Shown here: in pieces, positions 9,149-17,360 of the stretch | Layout: every line of letters begins with the position of its first letter | Numbering within the stretch: position 1 is the first letter of the stretch | Source: Planctomyces sp. | Lineage (GTDB): Bacteria; Planctomycetota; Planctomycetia; Planctomycetales; Planctomycetaceae | Assembly (NCBI GenBank): GCA_027483405.1 | Contig: JAIXUU010000415.1 | Location: 1-47,731, forward strand | DNA length: 47,731 bases | Direction of reading: 5' to 3' | Notes under the pieces: model-generated | The model's input: the letters and a program-made list of their open reading frames with translations, nothing else | The model's database searches: none | What the model was told of the DNA's origin: nothing | Program-made: the position numbers and the translations under genes

Positions 9149-9472
9149 GGCAGATAATCCCCGTTGTAGAATCAGAATTTTCGAGTAAAAATCAGCTGTT
9201 CGAATGAAGTATCAGATCCGTGATGGGTACATCCCCAATGCACCACAAGATCACCTAAAGATGCTAATCGCTGATTTCTTCATGCAGTGCCCTGCCCGTC
9301 AGGAGACAGACCTTTCACGGGCACATGTTCGAGAGATTAACGCAATCGAGCAGCGATTTCCTGCTCGAAACGCATAGGTGACTCGCCTCAGGATCAAGAT
9401 CTTGCGCCGGAAACGGGATGATCAGCAGACTTAACTCCACTGTCTTGATTCTACTGCCTTAATTCCACGGTC
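9149..9472. other. Intergenic region with two stem-loops
   Basis: This is 324 bp between yqgE and the DUF6807 gene. Two inverted repeats are visible. TCGAGCA/TGCTCGA lies at 9346-9368 with a 9-nt loop. GCCCGT/ACGGGC lies at 9294-9322, with an alternative GTGCCC/GGGCAC pairing at 9287-9324. They could form the 3' end of yqgE or a structured leader for the DUF6807 gene; neither is followed by a convincing T-run. The 14-bp tandem repeat lies at its yqgE-side edge. Confidence 0.4.
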
Positions 9473-9481
9473 TTAATTCCA
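9426..9481. repeat. Four tandem copies of a 14-bp repeat spanning the yqgE stop codon
   Basis: On the minus strand the units are TGGAATTAAGACCG (9481-9468), TGGAATTAAGGCAG (9467-9454), TAGAATCAAGACAG (9453-9440) and TGGAGTTAAGTCTG (9439-9426). They are contiguous, and units 1 and 2 differ at two positions. The first unit contains the last sense codons and the TAA stop of yqgE. Because 14 is not a multiple of three, gain or loss of units downstream would not alter the protein, but loss of unit 1 would. Confidence 0.85.
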
Positions 9482-10039
9482 ATGTGGATTGGGCGATGTG
9501 TGGGGCACAATCCGGTGAGATTCAAATACCACCTGAAGCATTTGCTCATAGATTTCATAAGGATCTTCGGCAAATACAATCGATTTTATGGCAGGTGCGA
9601 CATGCCAGTCGCCATGGGCGAGTTCACCCTCTAATTGACCTGGAGACCAGCCGGCACATCCGCAGAACACTCGGAAACGAACCCCAGGCTGGTGAGAATC
9701 AGAGGATTTCAGCACATCTTCGAAGGCCTCTCCAGAATTTCCTAACCACACCCCGGGAATCACTCCCGTGCCATCATGACTCAATTCTTCCAGATTGTGC
9801 AGTATGAAAAGTGCAGCAGGTTCAACGGGCCCGCCCACATGCACCAGTTCGGCGGATTCCGGCAATTGGAAGTGCTCACTAAGGGCGTGGTTGACCAGAA
9901 TCGATGAAGGCCGGTTGAGAACCAACCCCATCGAACCATTCTCGTTGTCTTCCACAATCAGAACGACCGTCTTGTAAAAGTTAGAATCCTTCAATTGCTT
10001 CGAAGCAACGAGCAATTTTCCTCGCAAAGATTCAGCCAT
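9473..10039 (-). CDS. YqgE/AlgH family protein (UPF0301)
   Basis: This is a 188-aa soluble protein that begins MAESLRGKLLVASKQLKDSN. The family blocks are VVLIVEDNENGSMGLVLNRP, HVGGPVEPAALFILH and FRVFCGCAGWSPGQLEGEL. The family (YqgE, AlgH) is widespread, often lies near RuvX, and has no settled biochemical role; in pseudomonads AlgH affects alginate-related gene expression. The frame extends 19 residues further upstream with a Cys-rich sequence, but the alignment with the family begins at the ATG at 10039. The C-terminal codons lie in a 14-bp tandem repeat. It is divergent from the ClC gene. Confidence 0.92.
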   Translation of the reverse strand: MAESLRGKLLVASKQLKDSNFYKTVVLIVEDNENGSMGLVLNRPSSILVNHALSEHFQLPESAELVHVGGPVEPAALFILHNLEELSHDGTGVIPGVWLGNSGEAFEDVLKSSDSHQPGVRFRVFCGCAGWSPGQLEGELAHGDWHVAPAIKSIVFAEDPYEIYEQMLQVVFESHRIVPHTSPNPHWN

Positions 10040-10316
10040 ACAACATCTTTTACAGCAGCGGAAAAAATCAAAACAACCTGATGAATGGCACGGCATTTAG
10101 CCAACACTGTCAATTTTTAGAGATTAAGGTCAACCCGCGGGGAGAAACCATCCTCAAACTCTTGTTGGATATCCACACAAATTGTCACGATAACGAACAA
10201 GTCCCCGACTGTCTTCGGAATTCTGGCATGACCGTTTGTTTTCTCCCCCACGAACTTGGGCGAATCAACCCTTGACTCGAACAGAATATCGAACTCATCA
10301 ACTAAAGGCGTTCCGA

Positions 10317-12134
10317 GTGTCTGCATGGCATCCCAGGATTACTGCATTCTACAGTCATGCGACGGTGAGAATCTTGATTCTTTCCGTGATTGTGGGAGTT
10401 GTCGCTGGTTTAGGAGCAGCTCTGTTTCAGACATTATGTCAGTTTGTGACGTGGGGAACACTAGAAATGTGGGCGGGCTACTCAGCTCCTGAACCCACCG
10501 GAGAACCTCGTCTGTTCCCGCCGGGAAGCCACACATTTGTCCCCTGGATGTTGGTTCTGATTACGACAATTGGCGGTCTGATCTCCGGGCTATTGGTCTT
10601 CTGCATTGCTCCGGAAGCGGAAGGACACGGAACTGACAACGTGATTGCGGCCTTTCACCACGGGCGCGGTTTGATCCGCGCCCGGGTTCCACTGGTCAAA
10701 CTGCTGGCCTCAGCCATCACGATCGGGACAGGTGGCTCCGGAGGACGAGAAGGCCCGATTGCGCAGATTGGAGCAGCATTCGGTTCGAACATGGCGCGTC
10801 TGCTACGGCTCTCCGTTCGTGAGCGACGCATCCTGATGGCTGCGGGGATGGGAGCCGGGATTGGCTCGATCTTTCGTGCCCCCCTGGCAGGAGCCATGTT
10901 CTCCGCAGAAATCATGTATCGAGATGCGGATATTGAAAGCGACGTCATTGTTCCTTCGGCCATCGCCTCGATTATTGGATATGCCACCTTTTCGCAGTTT
11001 CTGCCCGTTGAATTTCAGAATCAGCCCTTATTTGGCAACCAGACAGTCTACGTGATGTCAAGCCTGTGGGAGTTGATCCCCCTGGGATTGATGGCTCTCG
11101 TGCTGTCGGGCGCTTCATGGTTCTATGTCCGCACATTTTATGGGACAGTCCGTCTGACACATCAACTTCCACTTCCTCCACATTTTAAACCTGCGATTGG
11201 TGCAGGTTTGGCCGCTCTGATCGGTATTGGACTTTACTTTCTGTTTGATCGGAACATTCTCGCATTGGGTGTCCTGGCGACTGGCTACGGTACACTGGAA
11301 GTAGCCTTATCGAATGCCTCGACTGCAGGCATAGGCCTGTTGTGCGCTGTCGCCTTCGCCAAGATCATCACGACATCCTTAACCATCAGCAGTGGTGGTT
11401 CGGGTGGCGTTTTCGGCCCATCCATGGTGATTGGGGGTTGTCTCGGAGCTGCCTGCGGACTCTTTTTTCATCACTTTTTTCCAGGCATTGTCAAACAACC
11501 GGAACTCTTTGCGATTGTCGGGATGGCTGGCTTTTTTGCAGGTTCTGCCCGAGCCCCAATATCCACAGTGCTGATGGTCTCGGAGATTACCGGCGATTAT
11601 GGCCTGCTATTGCCCACACTCTGGGTTTCTTCACTATGTTTCGTACTTTGCAGAGGCTGGACGCTCTACCATTGCCAGGTCGAATCGAGGAGTGAGTCAC
11701 CAGTCCACCAGTATGATTGGGTTCCATCGCAACTCGCAGAAAAGTTCGTCAAAGATATCAAACTCACGCACACGCAGGTATTGCGTGTCGATGAACCTTT
11801 GACCCGGATCATGCATCTGCTGACGACATCGCACCAGAATGTTTTTCCCGTGGTGGATCACCATGGTGCGCTCGTGGGCAGAATTTCACTCGATCACCTT
11901 CTGCCCCGACTGGAAGATCAAACCAGTTGGCCAAACACTTTCGCCCGCGATCTATTCCAGCCTTTTGCCATGACCTTAACTCTTGAAACCCCTCTGGCGC
12001 AGGCCATCAGTGATCTGGCGAAAAGTGCAGATGGGGTCATCCCCGTAATCGATCCTGACGCCGCTAACCACTATCTGGGGATGCTGACATCTCAGCAAAT
12101 CATGGGATCGATCCATACCAACCATCGTGAGTAA
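10317..12134 (+). CDS. ClC-family chloride channel/antiporter with C-terminal CBS pair
   Basis: This is a polytopic membrane protein of about 605 aa. ClC signatures are present: GSGGREGPIAQIG (carrying the external gating glutamate), FRAPLAGAMFSAE and GGSGGVFGPSMVIGG. The last 120 or so residues form two CBS motifs (TQVLRVDEPLTRIMHLL..., RDLFQPFAMTLTLETPLA...), which usually sense adenine nucleotides. By eye against E. coli ClC-ec1, the gating Glu148 equivalent is kept, the Ser107 region reads GHGTD, and the internal proton glutamate Glu203 falls on an isoleucine (SAEIM). The frame is open upstream to a TTG at 10236. GTG 10317 is preferred because AAAGG lies about 9 nt before it, but the start is uncertain. 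It is convergent with the photolyase, with only 5 bp between the stops. Confidence 0.9.
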   Translation: MSAWHPRITAFYSHATVRILILSVIVGVVAGLGAALFQTLCQFVTWGTLEMWAGYSAPEPTGEPRLFPPGSHTFVPWMLVLITTIGGLISGLLVFCIAPEAEGHGTDNVIAAFHHGRGLIRARVPLVKLLASAITIGTGGSGGREGPIAQIGAAFGSNMARLLRLSVRERRILMAAGMGAGIGSIFRAPLAGAMFSAEIMYRDADIESDVIVPSAIASIIGYATFSQFLPVEFQNQPLFGNQTVYVMSSLWELIPLGLMALVLSGASWFYVRTFYGTVRLTHQLPLPPHFKPAIGAGLAALIGIGLYFLFDRNILALGVLATGYGTLEVALSNASTAGIGLLCAVAFAKIITTSLTISSGGSGGVFGPSMVIGGCLGAACGLFFHHFFPGIVKQPELFAIVGMAGFFAGSARAPISTVLMVSEITGDYGLLLPTLWVSSLCFVLCRGWTLYHCQVESRSESPVHQYDWVPSQLAEKFVKDIKLTHTQVLRVDEPLTRIMHLLTTSHQNVFPVVDHHGALVGRISLDHLLPRLEDQTSWPNTFARDLFQPFAMTLTLETPLAQAISDLAKSADGVIPVIDPDAANHYLGMLTSQQIMGSIHTNHRE

Positions 12135-12139
12135 ATCCT

Positions 12140-13621
12140 CTATTTTCCCGAGGATGCGGCAAAGCGTTTGAGATAGTCCTTTACGGGAAGTTTGCGAGCC
12201 GTATTGTCCGAACTCATATACCGGATCGTGCCAAAGATTGGACGTTCCGGCCCCCAGGCTCGGTCGTATCGACCAAAGACCCAGAAAATTCCCGAATAGG
12301 AATTCGGATTTCGTCCGTCCACTGCATATTTATTGTTCAGGTGAATCAGCGTCTCAACAGCCTGCTGCGGTGTGAGCGACCATTCGAGAACTTTTTTGCC
12401 CCAGAGCATCCGCAGGTAGTTGTGCATGCGTCCCTCGCGGACGAGTTGTCGCTGGGCGGCATTCCAGAGTTCATCATGAGTCTGTGCTGTCTCAAGCTGA
12501 TGCAGATCATAGATGGATGGGCGATGATCACCCGCATGCTTTTCTAAAGATTGCCTTGCCCAGGCCGGCAATGACTCATATTGATCATAATCTTCCCGAT
12601 GCGAAGTGAAGTTATAGCCCACTTCGCGCCAGGTAATTAACTCGTCGAGGAAAGCCTCTGCCGCCGGGGACATCTGCCACCAGCCTTCCCGACTTCCTGA
12701 AGCTTTCTCCGGGAGATGCTCCGGCTTCCATGATTCCTTGGCCGCAAGTCGCGAAAAGATCTCATGCGCAGAGACATGTCCAAAGTGAAGATAAGGCGAT
12801 AATCCGCTGGCCGCTTCTTGTTCAGGGTTGTTCCGATCATCGGCATAACGCGGCAAACGCGATTTGAAGAACCGTGCGACAGTTTCCTGAGCAGCCTTGA
12901 GCCCACCACGAAACGCAGCAGGTTGAACGGTCTGATCGATGGGCAGTTGAGCGAGAGCACTGGCATCCCGACTGAGCAGTCCAGCGGTCGCTGGCGACCA
13001 CCTTCGAGCAATGTGACCAGGAATTTCCATCGAGAGAATCGCCCCTGCCAGGGGATCGGCCACAGGGAATTCGGAAAGATAAGGTTTGATATTCTTTTGC
13101 AGGAAGCGCCGGAAAGCATGAGCTGTAGTAAAAACCTGATCGGTCGCTCGCATCGGGAATATCCCGTTGCTGTCGACACACTCCAGTGGGACATCAATTC
13201 TCTGCCCCAAAGTTTGAACCATTCTGGGCAGGAAATAGCAGGGAAAGTCATCGGTGATCACTGCTGCTGCTTTTTGAGCATAAGCTTCAACCAGACCAAC
13301 ACCATGCCCGGGTTCGGGTTCGACATAAGGATGATAGTCGATCCCCCTCTCTTGACAGAGAGCATGGTGCTCAGCCATCCCTTCAATGACAAAATGATGA
13401 AACCGTACAGACGACCATTTCGCCCGGCAGCCAATGGGCTCCAGAATGACCAGTGGAAGATTTAACGTTTGTGCCCTGTGAACGGCCTGCTGCAACCCAA
13501 AATTCCATTGGAGCCGCCGGGCCGAAATCATCCAGTAAAGCACATACTGTCCACTCTTTTTCAAAGGACAGGAATTGAGTTGCCGAACACGACTTGAGGG
13601 AGCTTCTGGAACAAACGCCAT
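12140..13621 (-). CDS. Class II deoxyribodipyrimidine photolyase
   Basis: This is a 493-aa DNA-repair flavoprotein that uses blue light to split cyclobutane pyrimidine dimers. Class II hallmarks are the early YVLYWMISARRLQWNFGLQQ block, ITDDFPCYFLPRMV, HFGHVSAHEIF, WREVGYNF, MHNYLRMLWGKKVLEW and the C-terminal FGRYDRAWGPERPIFGTIRYM. The frame continues to a GTG or ATG at 13741, but the family homology starts soon after MAFVPEAPSS, so ATG 13621 is chosen. Length fits the class. The neighbours are unrelated. Its presence suggests exposure to light in the natural habitat. Confidence 0.94.
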   Translation of the reverse strand: MAFVPEAPSSRVRQLNSCPLKKSGQYVLYWMISARRLQWNFGLQQAVHRAQTLNLPLVILEPIGCRAKWSSVRFHHFVIEGMAEHHALCQERGIDYHPYVEPEPGHGVGLVEAYAQKAAAVITDDFPCYFLPRMVQTLGQRIDVPLECVDSNGIFPMRATDQVFTTAHAFRRFLQKNIKPYLSEFPVADPLAGAILSMEIPGHIARRWSPATAGLLSRDASALAQLPIDQTVQPAAFRGGLKAAQETVARFFKSRLPRYADDRNNPEQEAASGLSPYLHFGHVSAHEIFSRLAAKESWKPEHLPEKASGSREGWWQMSPAAEAFLDELITWREVGYNFTSHREDYDQYESLPAWARQSLEKHAGDHRPSIYDLHQLETAQTHDELWNAAQRQLVREGRMHNYLRMLWGKKVLEWSLTPQQAVETLIHLNNKYAVDGRNPNSYSGIFWVFGRYDRAWGPERPIFGTIRYMSSDNTARKLPVKDYLKRFAASSGK

Positions 13622-13853
13622 GGAGATGACCGTCTTATCGAATGAAGATAACCGGGTGGTTAATTTGAGCCACAACCTTGAAGTGTAGTGCCCCGAAGCC
13701 AAGTGGCGAAGGATGCAAAGCTCAACCCATTCTCGATGCACTCGACAGGTATCAGTGTGGCATACGCCCGGTCACGGCATGCTTTACCATCAGGCGCCTC
13801 TGAAGATCGGAGTGCTTTAATCAACCGAATGCTCCATTCTCAGCGAGCACCCA

Positions 13854-14384
13854 TTAAATTCTCAGCCAATCGATCCAAGCCAGGTTGAGAGCTTCTTTCT
13901 CCACGAGAAAACGATCAGGCAGAACAACGAGAACTCCTCCCTCTGTCTGACGAACCTGGATATTCAGAACTCCTGCTGGCAACGGTGGTTTATCGCCTGC
14001 CTTGTGATTGCGAGCGGCAGGTGCCGGAGCTAACAGCACAAAAGGGAATTGTCCCGATTGCCGGCGACTGCCTGAAGTGGAAAACCGTCCCGACTCCACC
14101 TGCAGACTTTCCAATTCAGTCAACCCGGCAAAAAAGATCTCGACGCGTTCCGGCCAGTTTTTCTCTTCCGGAGTGATCGTACAACGTCCAATCCCACGGC
14201 TGGAGAGAATCGTTACCCGCAGAACTCCTCCGTCAAGCTGAGATTCGGCTAAATCCTCGGCATGCTGGAATCTGGAAAATCGGAGTTTCAGATCGGGTTG
14301 ATTCTCCTGAGCCCACAGGCACAGCCCAAGGCCCAAAAACATCAGACAGGTCACCGCAGACGATCTGAGCATGACATTTTCCAT
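13854..14384 (-). CDS. Small exported protein of unknown function
   Basis: This is about 176 aa with a clear signal peptide (MLRSSAVTCLMFLGLGLCLWA, cleavage before QENQ). The mature part is predicted mostly beta, with basic and hydrophobic alternation. It ends in the stretch VLNIQVRQTEGGVLVVLPDR and a tail with two tryptophans (LAWIDWLRI). I recognise no family. ATG 14384 is used; ATG 14372, with GGAA 8 nt upstream, is a good alternative. It lies 33 nt after the VOC gene on the same strand, so the two may be co-transcribed. Confidence 0.65.
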   Translation of the reverse strand: MENVMLRSSAVTCLMFLGLGLCLWAQENQPDLKLRFSRFQHAEDLAESQLDGGVLRVTILSSRGIGRCTITPEEKNWPERVEIFFAGLTELESLQVESGRFSTSGSRRQSGQFPFVLLAPAPAARNHKAGDKPPLPAGVLNIQVRQTEGGVLVVLPDRFLVEKEALNLAWIDWLRI

Positions 14385-14417
14385 TGACACAGGAAAACGT
14401 GGAGAATTTGAAACTAT

Positions 14418-14753
14418 TTACAGACTGGTGGGATCCATCAATTCGACCGAATTTCCGGAAGGATCCTGGATATAACAGGATCTTGTTCCGTCTCGATGCG
14501 TCTTTAAAGAGCCATACTCTCCGGCCCGATCACTCGTGAAGGCGATGTGTGGTGGGTGTTGCTCAGGAATCACCAGAGCCAGGCTGAGATTTCCAAATTT
14601 CAGCAAGGCCCAGGTACTGTCCTGATAGGCAATCCGACACTGAAAGTGAGAGGTGTACCACTCGACCGATTGAGCGACATCAGTCACTGAAATGGCAATA
14701 TGATGCAGATCGTCCAATTTGAGGGACGACGCTTCGATGACGGAAGTTTCCAT
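14418..14753 (-). CDS. VOC-superfamily (glyoxalase-like) protein
   Basis: This is a 111-aa single-module VOC protein. The N-terminal strand LDDLHHIAISVTDVAQSVEW contains the metal-ligand-type His, followed by WYTSHFQCRIAYQD. The C-terminal strand SCYIQDPSGNSVELMDP has the usual second metal-ligand Glu. Such proteins are dimeric metalloenzymes (lyases, dioxygenases, resistance proteins), and the reaction cannot be predicted here. ATG 14753 is favoured by GCAGGT a few bases upstream over the upstream GTG at 14792. It lies immediately upstream of the small exported protein gene. Confidence 0.85.
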   Translation of the reverse strand: METSVIEASSLKLDDLHHIAISVTDVAQSVEWYTSHFQCRIAYQDSTWALLKFGNLSLALVIPEQHPPHIAFTSDRAGEYGSLKTHRDGTRSCYIQDPSGNSVELMDPTSL

Positions 14754-15319
14754 GATTGACCTGCTTGCTGCGCTTTCCCAGATGGTTGACACAGAGAAGT
14801 TTGACTTGAGAGTCAGTTTCAGATTTCGATCATAAATCCTGCCCAGCGACAGGAAGCGAGTTCAAAACGAACCTTTATCCTGACGACAAGTAATTCTATC
14901 AGGCTGGTGACGATTTACGATGTGACGAAATCAGCAATGGTACGGAACCTCACGAAATCCAGCAGTCATGCAACATCAGCAGCGATTGAGTGGAAGCCGC
15001 TTTTCTCCCGAAATCTGAACTCCAAAGCCCCGCCGCCTGAATAACGAATGACGGTCTTCAGTAAAGTTCAAGGCTCGAAGTCGAGCGCCTCGTGGTGTGC
15101 CTCACCTCGACTTGTTCGCCCGGCTCATTTTGCCGCCGCTCGACTTGTCCAATTGATTTCTTTATGATTCGTCAACTTGCAGTGCTCACGGAAGCACTCA
15201 AAATGAATTAGGGGAACATGCTGCGTTCTGTTAGGCGGAGTTGTGACTTCGATCGAACACGGATCCAGATCCTGTAAGTTCAGTCAAATCAGCAAGTGAC
15301 GGTTGGATGATCGGTCGAT
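14754..15319. other. Long non-coding region upstream of metX
   Basis: This is 566 bp without a credible coding frame. It should hold the divergent promoters of the VOC gene and metX. Visible structure includes the inverted repeat GCTCGA-AG-TCGAGC at about 15072-15085, a repeated CTCGACTTGT (near 15106 and 15139), and the hairpin at 15181-15198. I compared it by eye with the consensus cores of SAM-I, SAM-II and SAH riboswitches and saw no match. A structured metX leader remains possible. Confidence 0.45.
15181..15198 (+). promoter_or_regulatory. Stem-loop in the metX leader
   Basis: AGTGCT (15181-15186) pairs with AGCACT (15193-15198) across the 6-nt loop CACGGA, about 120 nt before the metX ATG. 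It is followed by an A/G-rich segment (CAAAATGAATTAGGGG). This could be one stem of a leader regulator. No known riboswitch class was recognised. Confidence 0.3.
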
Positions 15320-16531
15320 ATGACACTCGCGTCTGCACCACCACTTCCGAGAGACGATCGCTCGGTGGGGATCGTCTCGACAAAACTGATCGATTTATTC
15401 TCTGGCGAGTCTCCGCTGAAACTCGAGAGCGGTGTGGAACTCGGGCTCGTTCGCGTCGCTTACGAGACCTACGGGCAACTCAATGAGGATGCCTCCAACG
15501 CCATTTACATCTGCCATGCACTCACGGGCGACGCACATGTGGCCGGTAAGCACAGCCCGGAGAGTAAAAAGGCCGGCTGGTGGGATGGGATGGTTGGCCC
15601 TGGCAAGACCTTCGATACCAACCGGTTCTTTGTCATCTGCTCGAATGTGCTGGGTGGTTGTAAGGGAACAACAGGCCCCTGCTCGACCAATCCCGCGACT
15701 GGCAAGCCCTGGGGGTCCACATTCCCGTTCATCACCATCGGTGACATGGTGGAAGTTCATGCTCAACTGGTGCGGTCGTTAGGCATTCGTAAACTTCTGG
15801 CCGTTGTGGGGGGAAGTCTGGGTGGCATGATGGCACTCGACTGGGCCGCTCGATTTCCAGATATGGCGCATGCGATCGTCGGCCTGGCAACATCGGCGCG
15901 ACTCACCGCACAAGGGATTGCCTTCAATGCTGTTGGCCGACGTGCGATCTACGCCGACCCCAATTACAAAAATGGTGACTACTACGACGGGGAAGGCCCG
16001 AAATTTGGCCTCGCTCTGGCGCGGATGATCGCTCACATCACTTATCTTTCGGAAACATCCATTGAAAGAAAGTTTGGCAGAAAGCTGCAAAATAGTGATC
16101 AGCTTGGTTACGTACTGCAACAAGAGATCGAATTTCAGGTTGAGAGCTACCTGCATTATCAGGGGCAAAGGTTTGTCGAGCGATTCGATGCGAACTGTTA
16201 CCTGTATCTGACGCGGGCGATGGACTACTTCGACATTTCTCAGAAGTATGGTTCTATCGGTGCCGCACTAGGCCAGACAGCGGCTCGATTCTTTCTGTGC
16301 TCTTATAGTAGTGACTGGCTGTTCCCTCCTTCGCAAAGTCGGGAGATCGTCACAGCACTGCTGGGAGCGGGAAAAAATGTGACTTACCTGGAGTTGGAAA
16401 GCGTCAAAGGCCACGATTCATTTCTGTTAGAGCTGGAAGAACTCGAATCACTGCTCAAGCCGTTTCTCAGTTCCATTTCGTCAGAAGTGATGTCCCTTGC
16501 CTCCACCCGTTCCGGGGGAAGCCACCGATGA
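15320..16531 (+). CDS. metX: Homoserine O-acyltransferase MetX
   Basis: This 403-aa alpha/beta-hydrolase-fold enzyme acylates homoserine (normally from acetyl-CoA), the first committed step of methionine synthesis. The nucleophile elbow is GGSLGGM with Ser166. The family blocks GGCKGTTGPCSTNPATGKPW and AQGIAFNAVGRRAI are intact. The catalytic Asp is in SSDWLFPP (about 332) and the His in KGHDSFLLE (about 365). Acetyl versus succinyl donor cannot be decided by eye. ATG 15320 is preceded by GGATGA at a workable distance. The stop overlaps the metW start by four bases (ATGA), the usual metXW arrangement. A long leader precedes it. Confidence 0.95.
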   Translation: MTLASAPPLPRDDRSVGIVSTKLIDLFSGESPLKLESGVELGLVRVAYETYGQLNEDASNAIYICHALTGDAHVAGKHSPESKKAGWWDGMVGPGKTFDTNRFFVICSNVLGGCKGTTGPCSTNPATGKPWGSTFPFITIGDMVEVHAQLVRSLGIRKLLAVVGGSLGGMMALDWAARFPDMAHAIVGLATSARLTAQGIAFNAVGRRAIYADPNYKNGDYYDGEGPKFGLALARMIAHITYLSETSIERKFGRKLQNSDQLGYVLQQEIEFQVESYLHYQGQRFVERFDANCYLYLTRAMDYFDISQKYGSIGAALGQTAARFFLCSYSSDWLFPPSQSREIVTALLGAGKNVTYLELESVKGHDSFLLELEELESLLKPFLSSISSEVMSLASTRSGGSHR

Positions 16532-17217
16532 GATATCTCCTTGCCGATCATGCTGCCGCGCTGATTGACCGCATCATTATGGATCAAATCCCGGCTGGCA
16601 GCCGCGTGCTGGATCTGGGGTGTGGCGATGGCCGACTGCTCTGTCGACTGCGCGACGAAATGGATGCTTCAATCCAGGGTGTGGAGCGTGATCCCAAAGC
16701 TGTGATTGCAGCCATCTCGAAGGGCGTTCCTGTCATTCAGGCAGACCTCGATCAAGGGCTGGATGAAATTCCTGACCATGCTTTTGATTATGCCGTTCTC
16801 AGTCAGACGCTTCAGCAGGTTATCCAACCTGAAAATGTCGTCAATGAAATGCTGCGTGCTGCCCAGCGGGCCATCGTCGTCGTGCCCAACTTTGGACACT
16901 GGAGAATTCGACTGCAAATTCTCGTCAATGGGCGAGTTCCGATTACCTCAGAACTCCCCTACGACTGGTACAACACGCCCAACCTGCACTTTCTCACGAT
17001 GATTGACTTCCGGGCATTGACGGAACGTCTTCAACTGCGAATCGTGCGGGAGCTTCCGATCGTCGGTGGAGTCGCAAAAGCAGGCCTGCAACTGGCGAAT
17101 CTCAGAGCAGAAAGTGCACTCTTCGTGCTCGAACGTATGACGAATGAAGTGATCCCGATTACTATTCCAGAACCTCAAAAGCCAGCGACTGAAATCGAAA
17201 GTGATTCAGCCGTGTGA
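16528..17217 (+). CDS. metW: Methionine biosynthesis protein MetW
   Basis: This is a 229-aa protein of the methyltransferase fold. Motif I is SRVLDLGCGDGRLLCRL. The MetW-specific segments SQTLQQVIQPENVVNEMLR, VVPNFGHWRIRLQ and LPYDWYNTPNLHFLTMIDF are all present. MetW works with MetX in the acylation of homoserine in several bacteria and is thought to activate it; whether it methylates anything is unsettled. The start codon overlaps the metX stop, implying translational coupling. The C-terminal 20 or so residues are a variable acidic tail. Confidence 0.95.
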   Translation: MRYLLADHAAALIDRIIMDQIPAGSRVLDLGCGDGRLLCRLRDEMDASIQGVERDPKAVIAAISKGVPVIQADLDQGLDEIPDHAFDYAVLSQTLQQVIQPENVVNEMLRAAQRAIVVVPNFGHWRIRLQILVNGRVPITSELPYDWYNTPNLHFLTMIDFRALTERLQLRIVRELPIVGGVAKAGLQLANLRAESALFVLERMTNEVIPITIPEPQKPATEIESDSAV

Positions 17218-17218
17218 A

Positions 17219-17251
17219 GCCTGAGAACCTCGCGTCTGACTCATCTCAGGC
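17219..17251 (+). terminator. Stem-loop directly after metW
   Basis: GCCTGAG (17219-17225) and CTCAGGC (17245-17251) form a perfect 7-bp stem with a 19-nt loop, starting two bases after the metW stop. No T-run follows, so it may be a weak or Rho-assisted terminator or a processing site rather than a full stop before the aspartate kinase gene. Confidence 0.45.
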
Positions 17252-17360
17252 AGTACAATCAGCGACAAGATGCCAGCAGCGACAAAACCTTAGTATTCCA
17301 TGATTTGTGGTTCTGATTGACAGCCAGGATTCTCCCGCGAAGCCCTTTTCTGACAGGAAC

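Noticed and set aside
9426-9481. CRISPR array
   Set aside because: The 14-bp units are directly adjacent without spacers and there are no cas genes in the window.
14754-15319. Known SAM or SAH riboswitch before metX
   Set aside because: The conserved cores of SAM-I, SAM-II and SAH classes were looked for by eye and not found. Only simple stems are visible.
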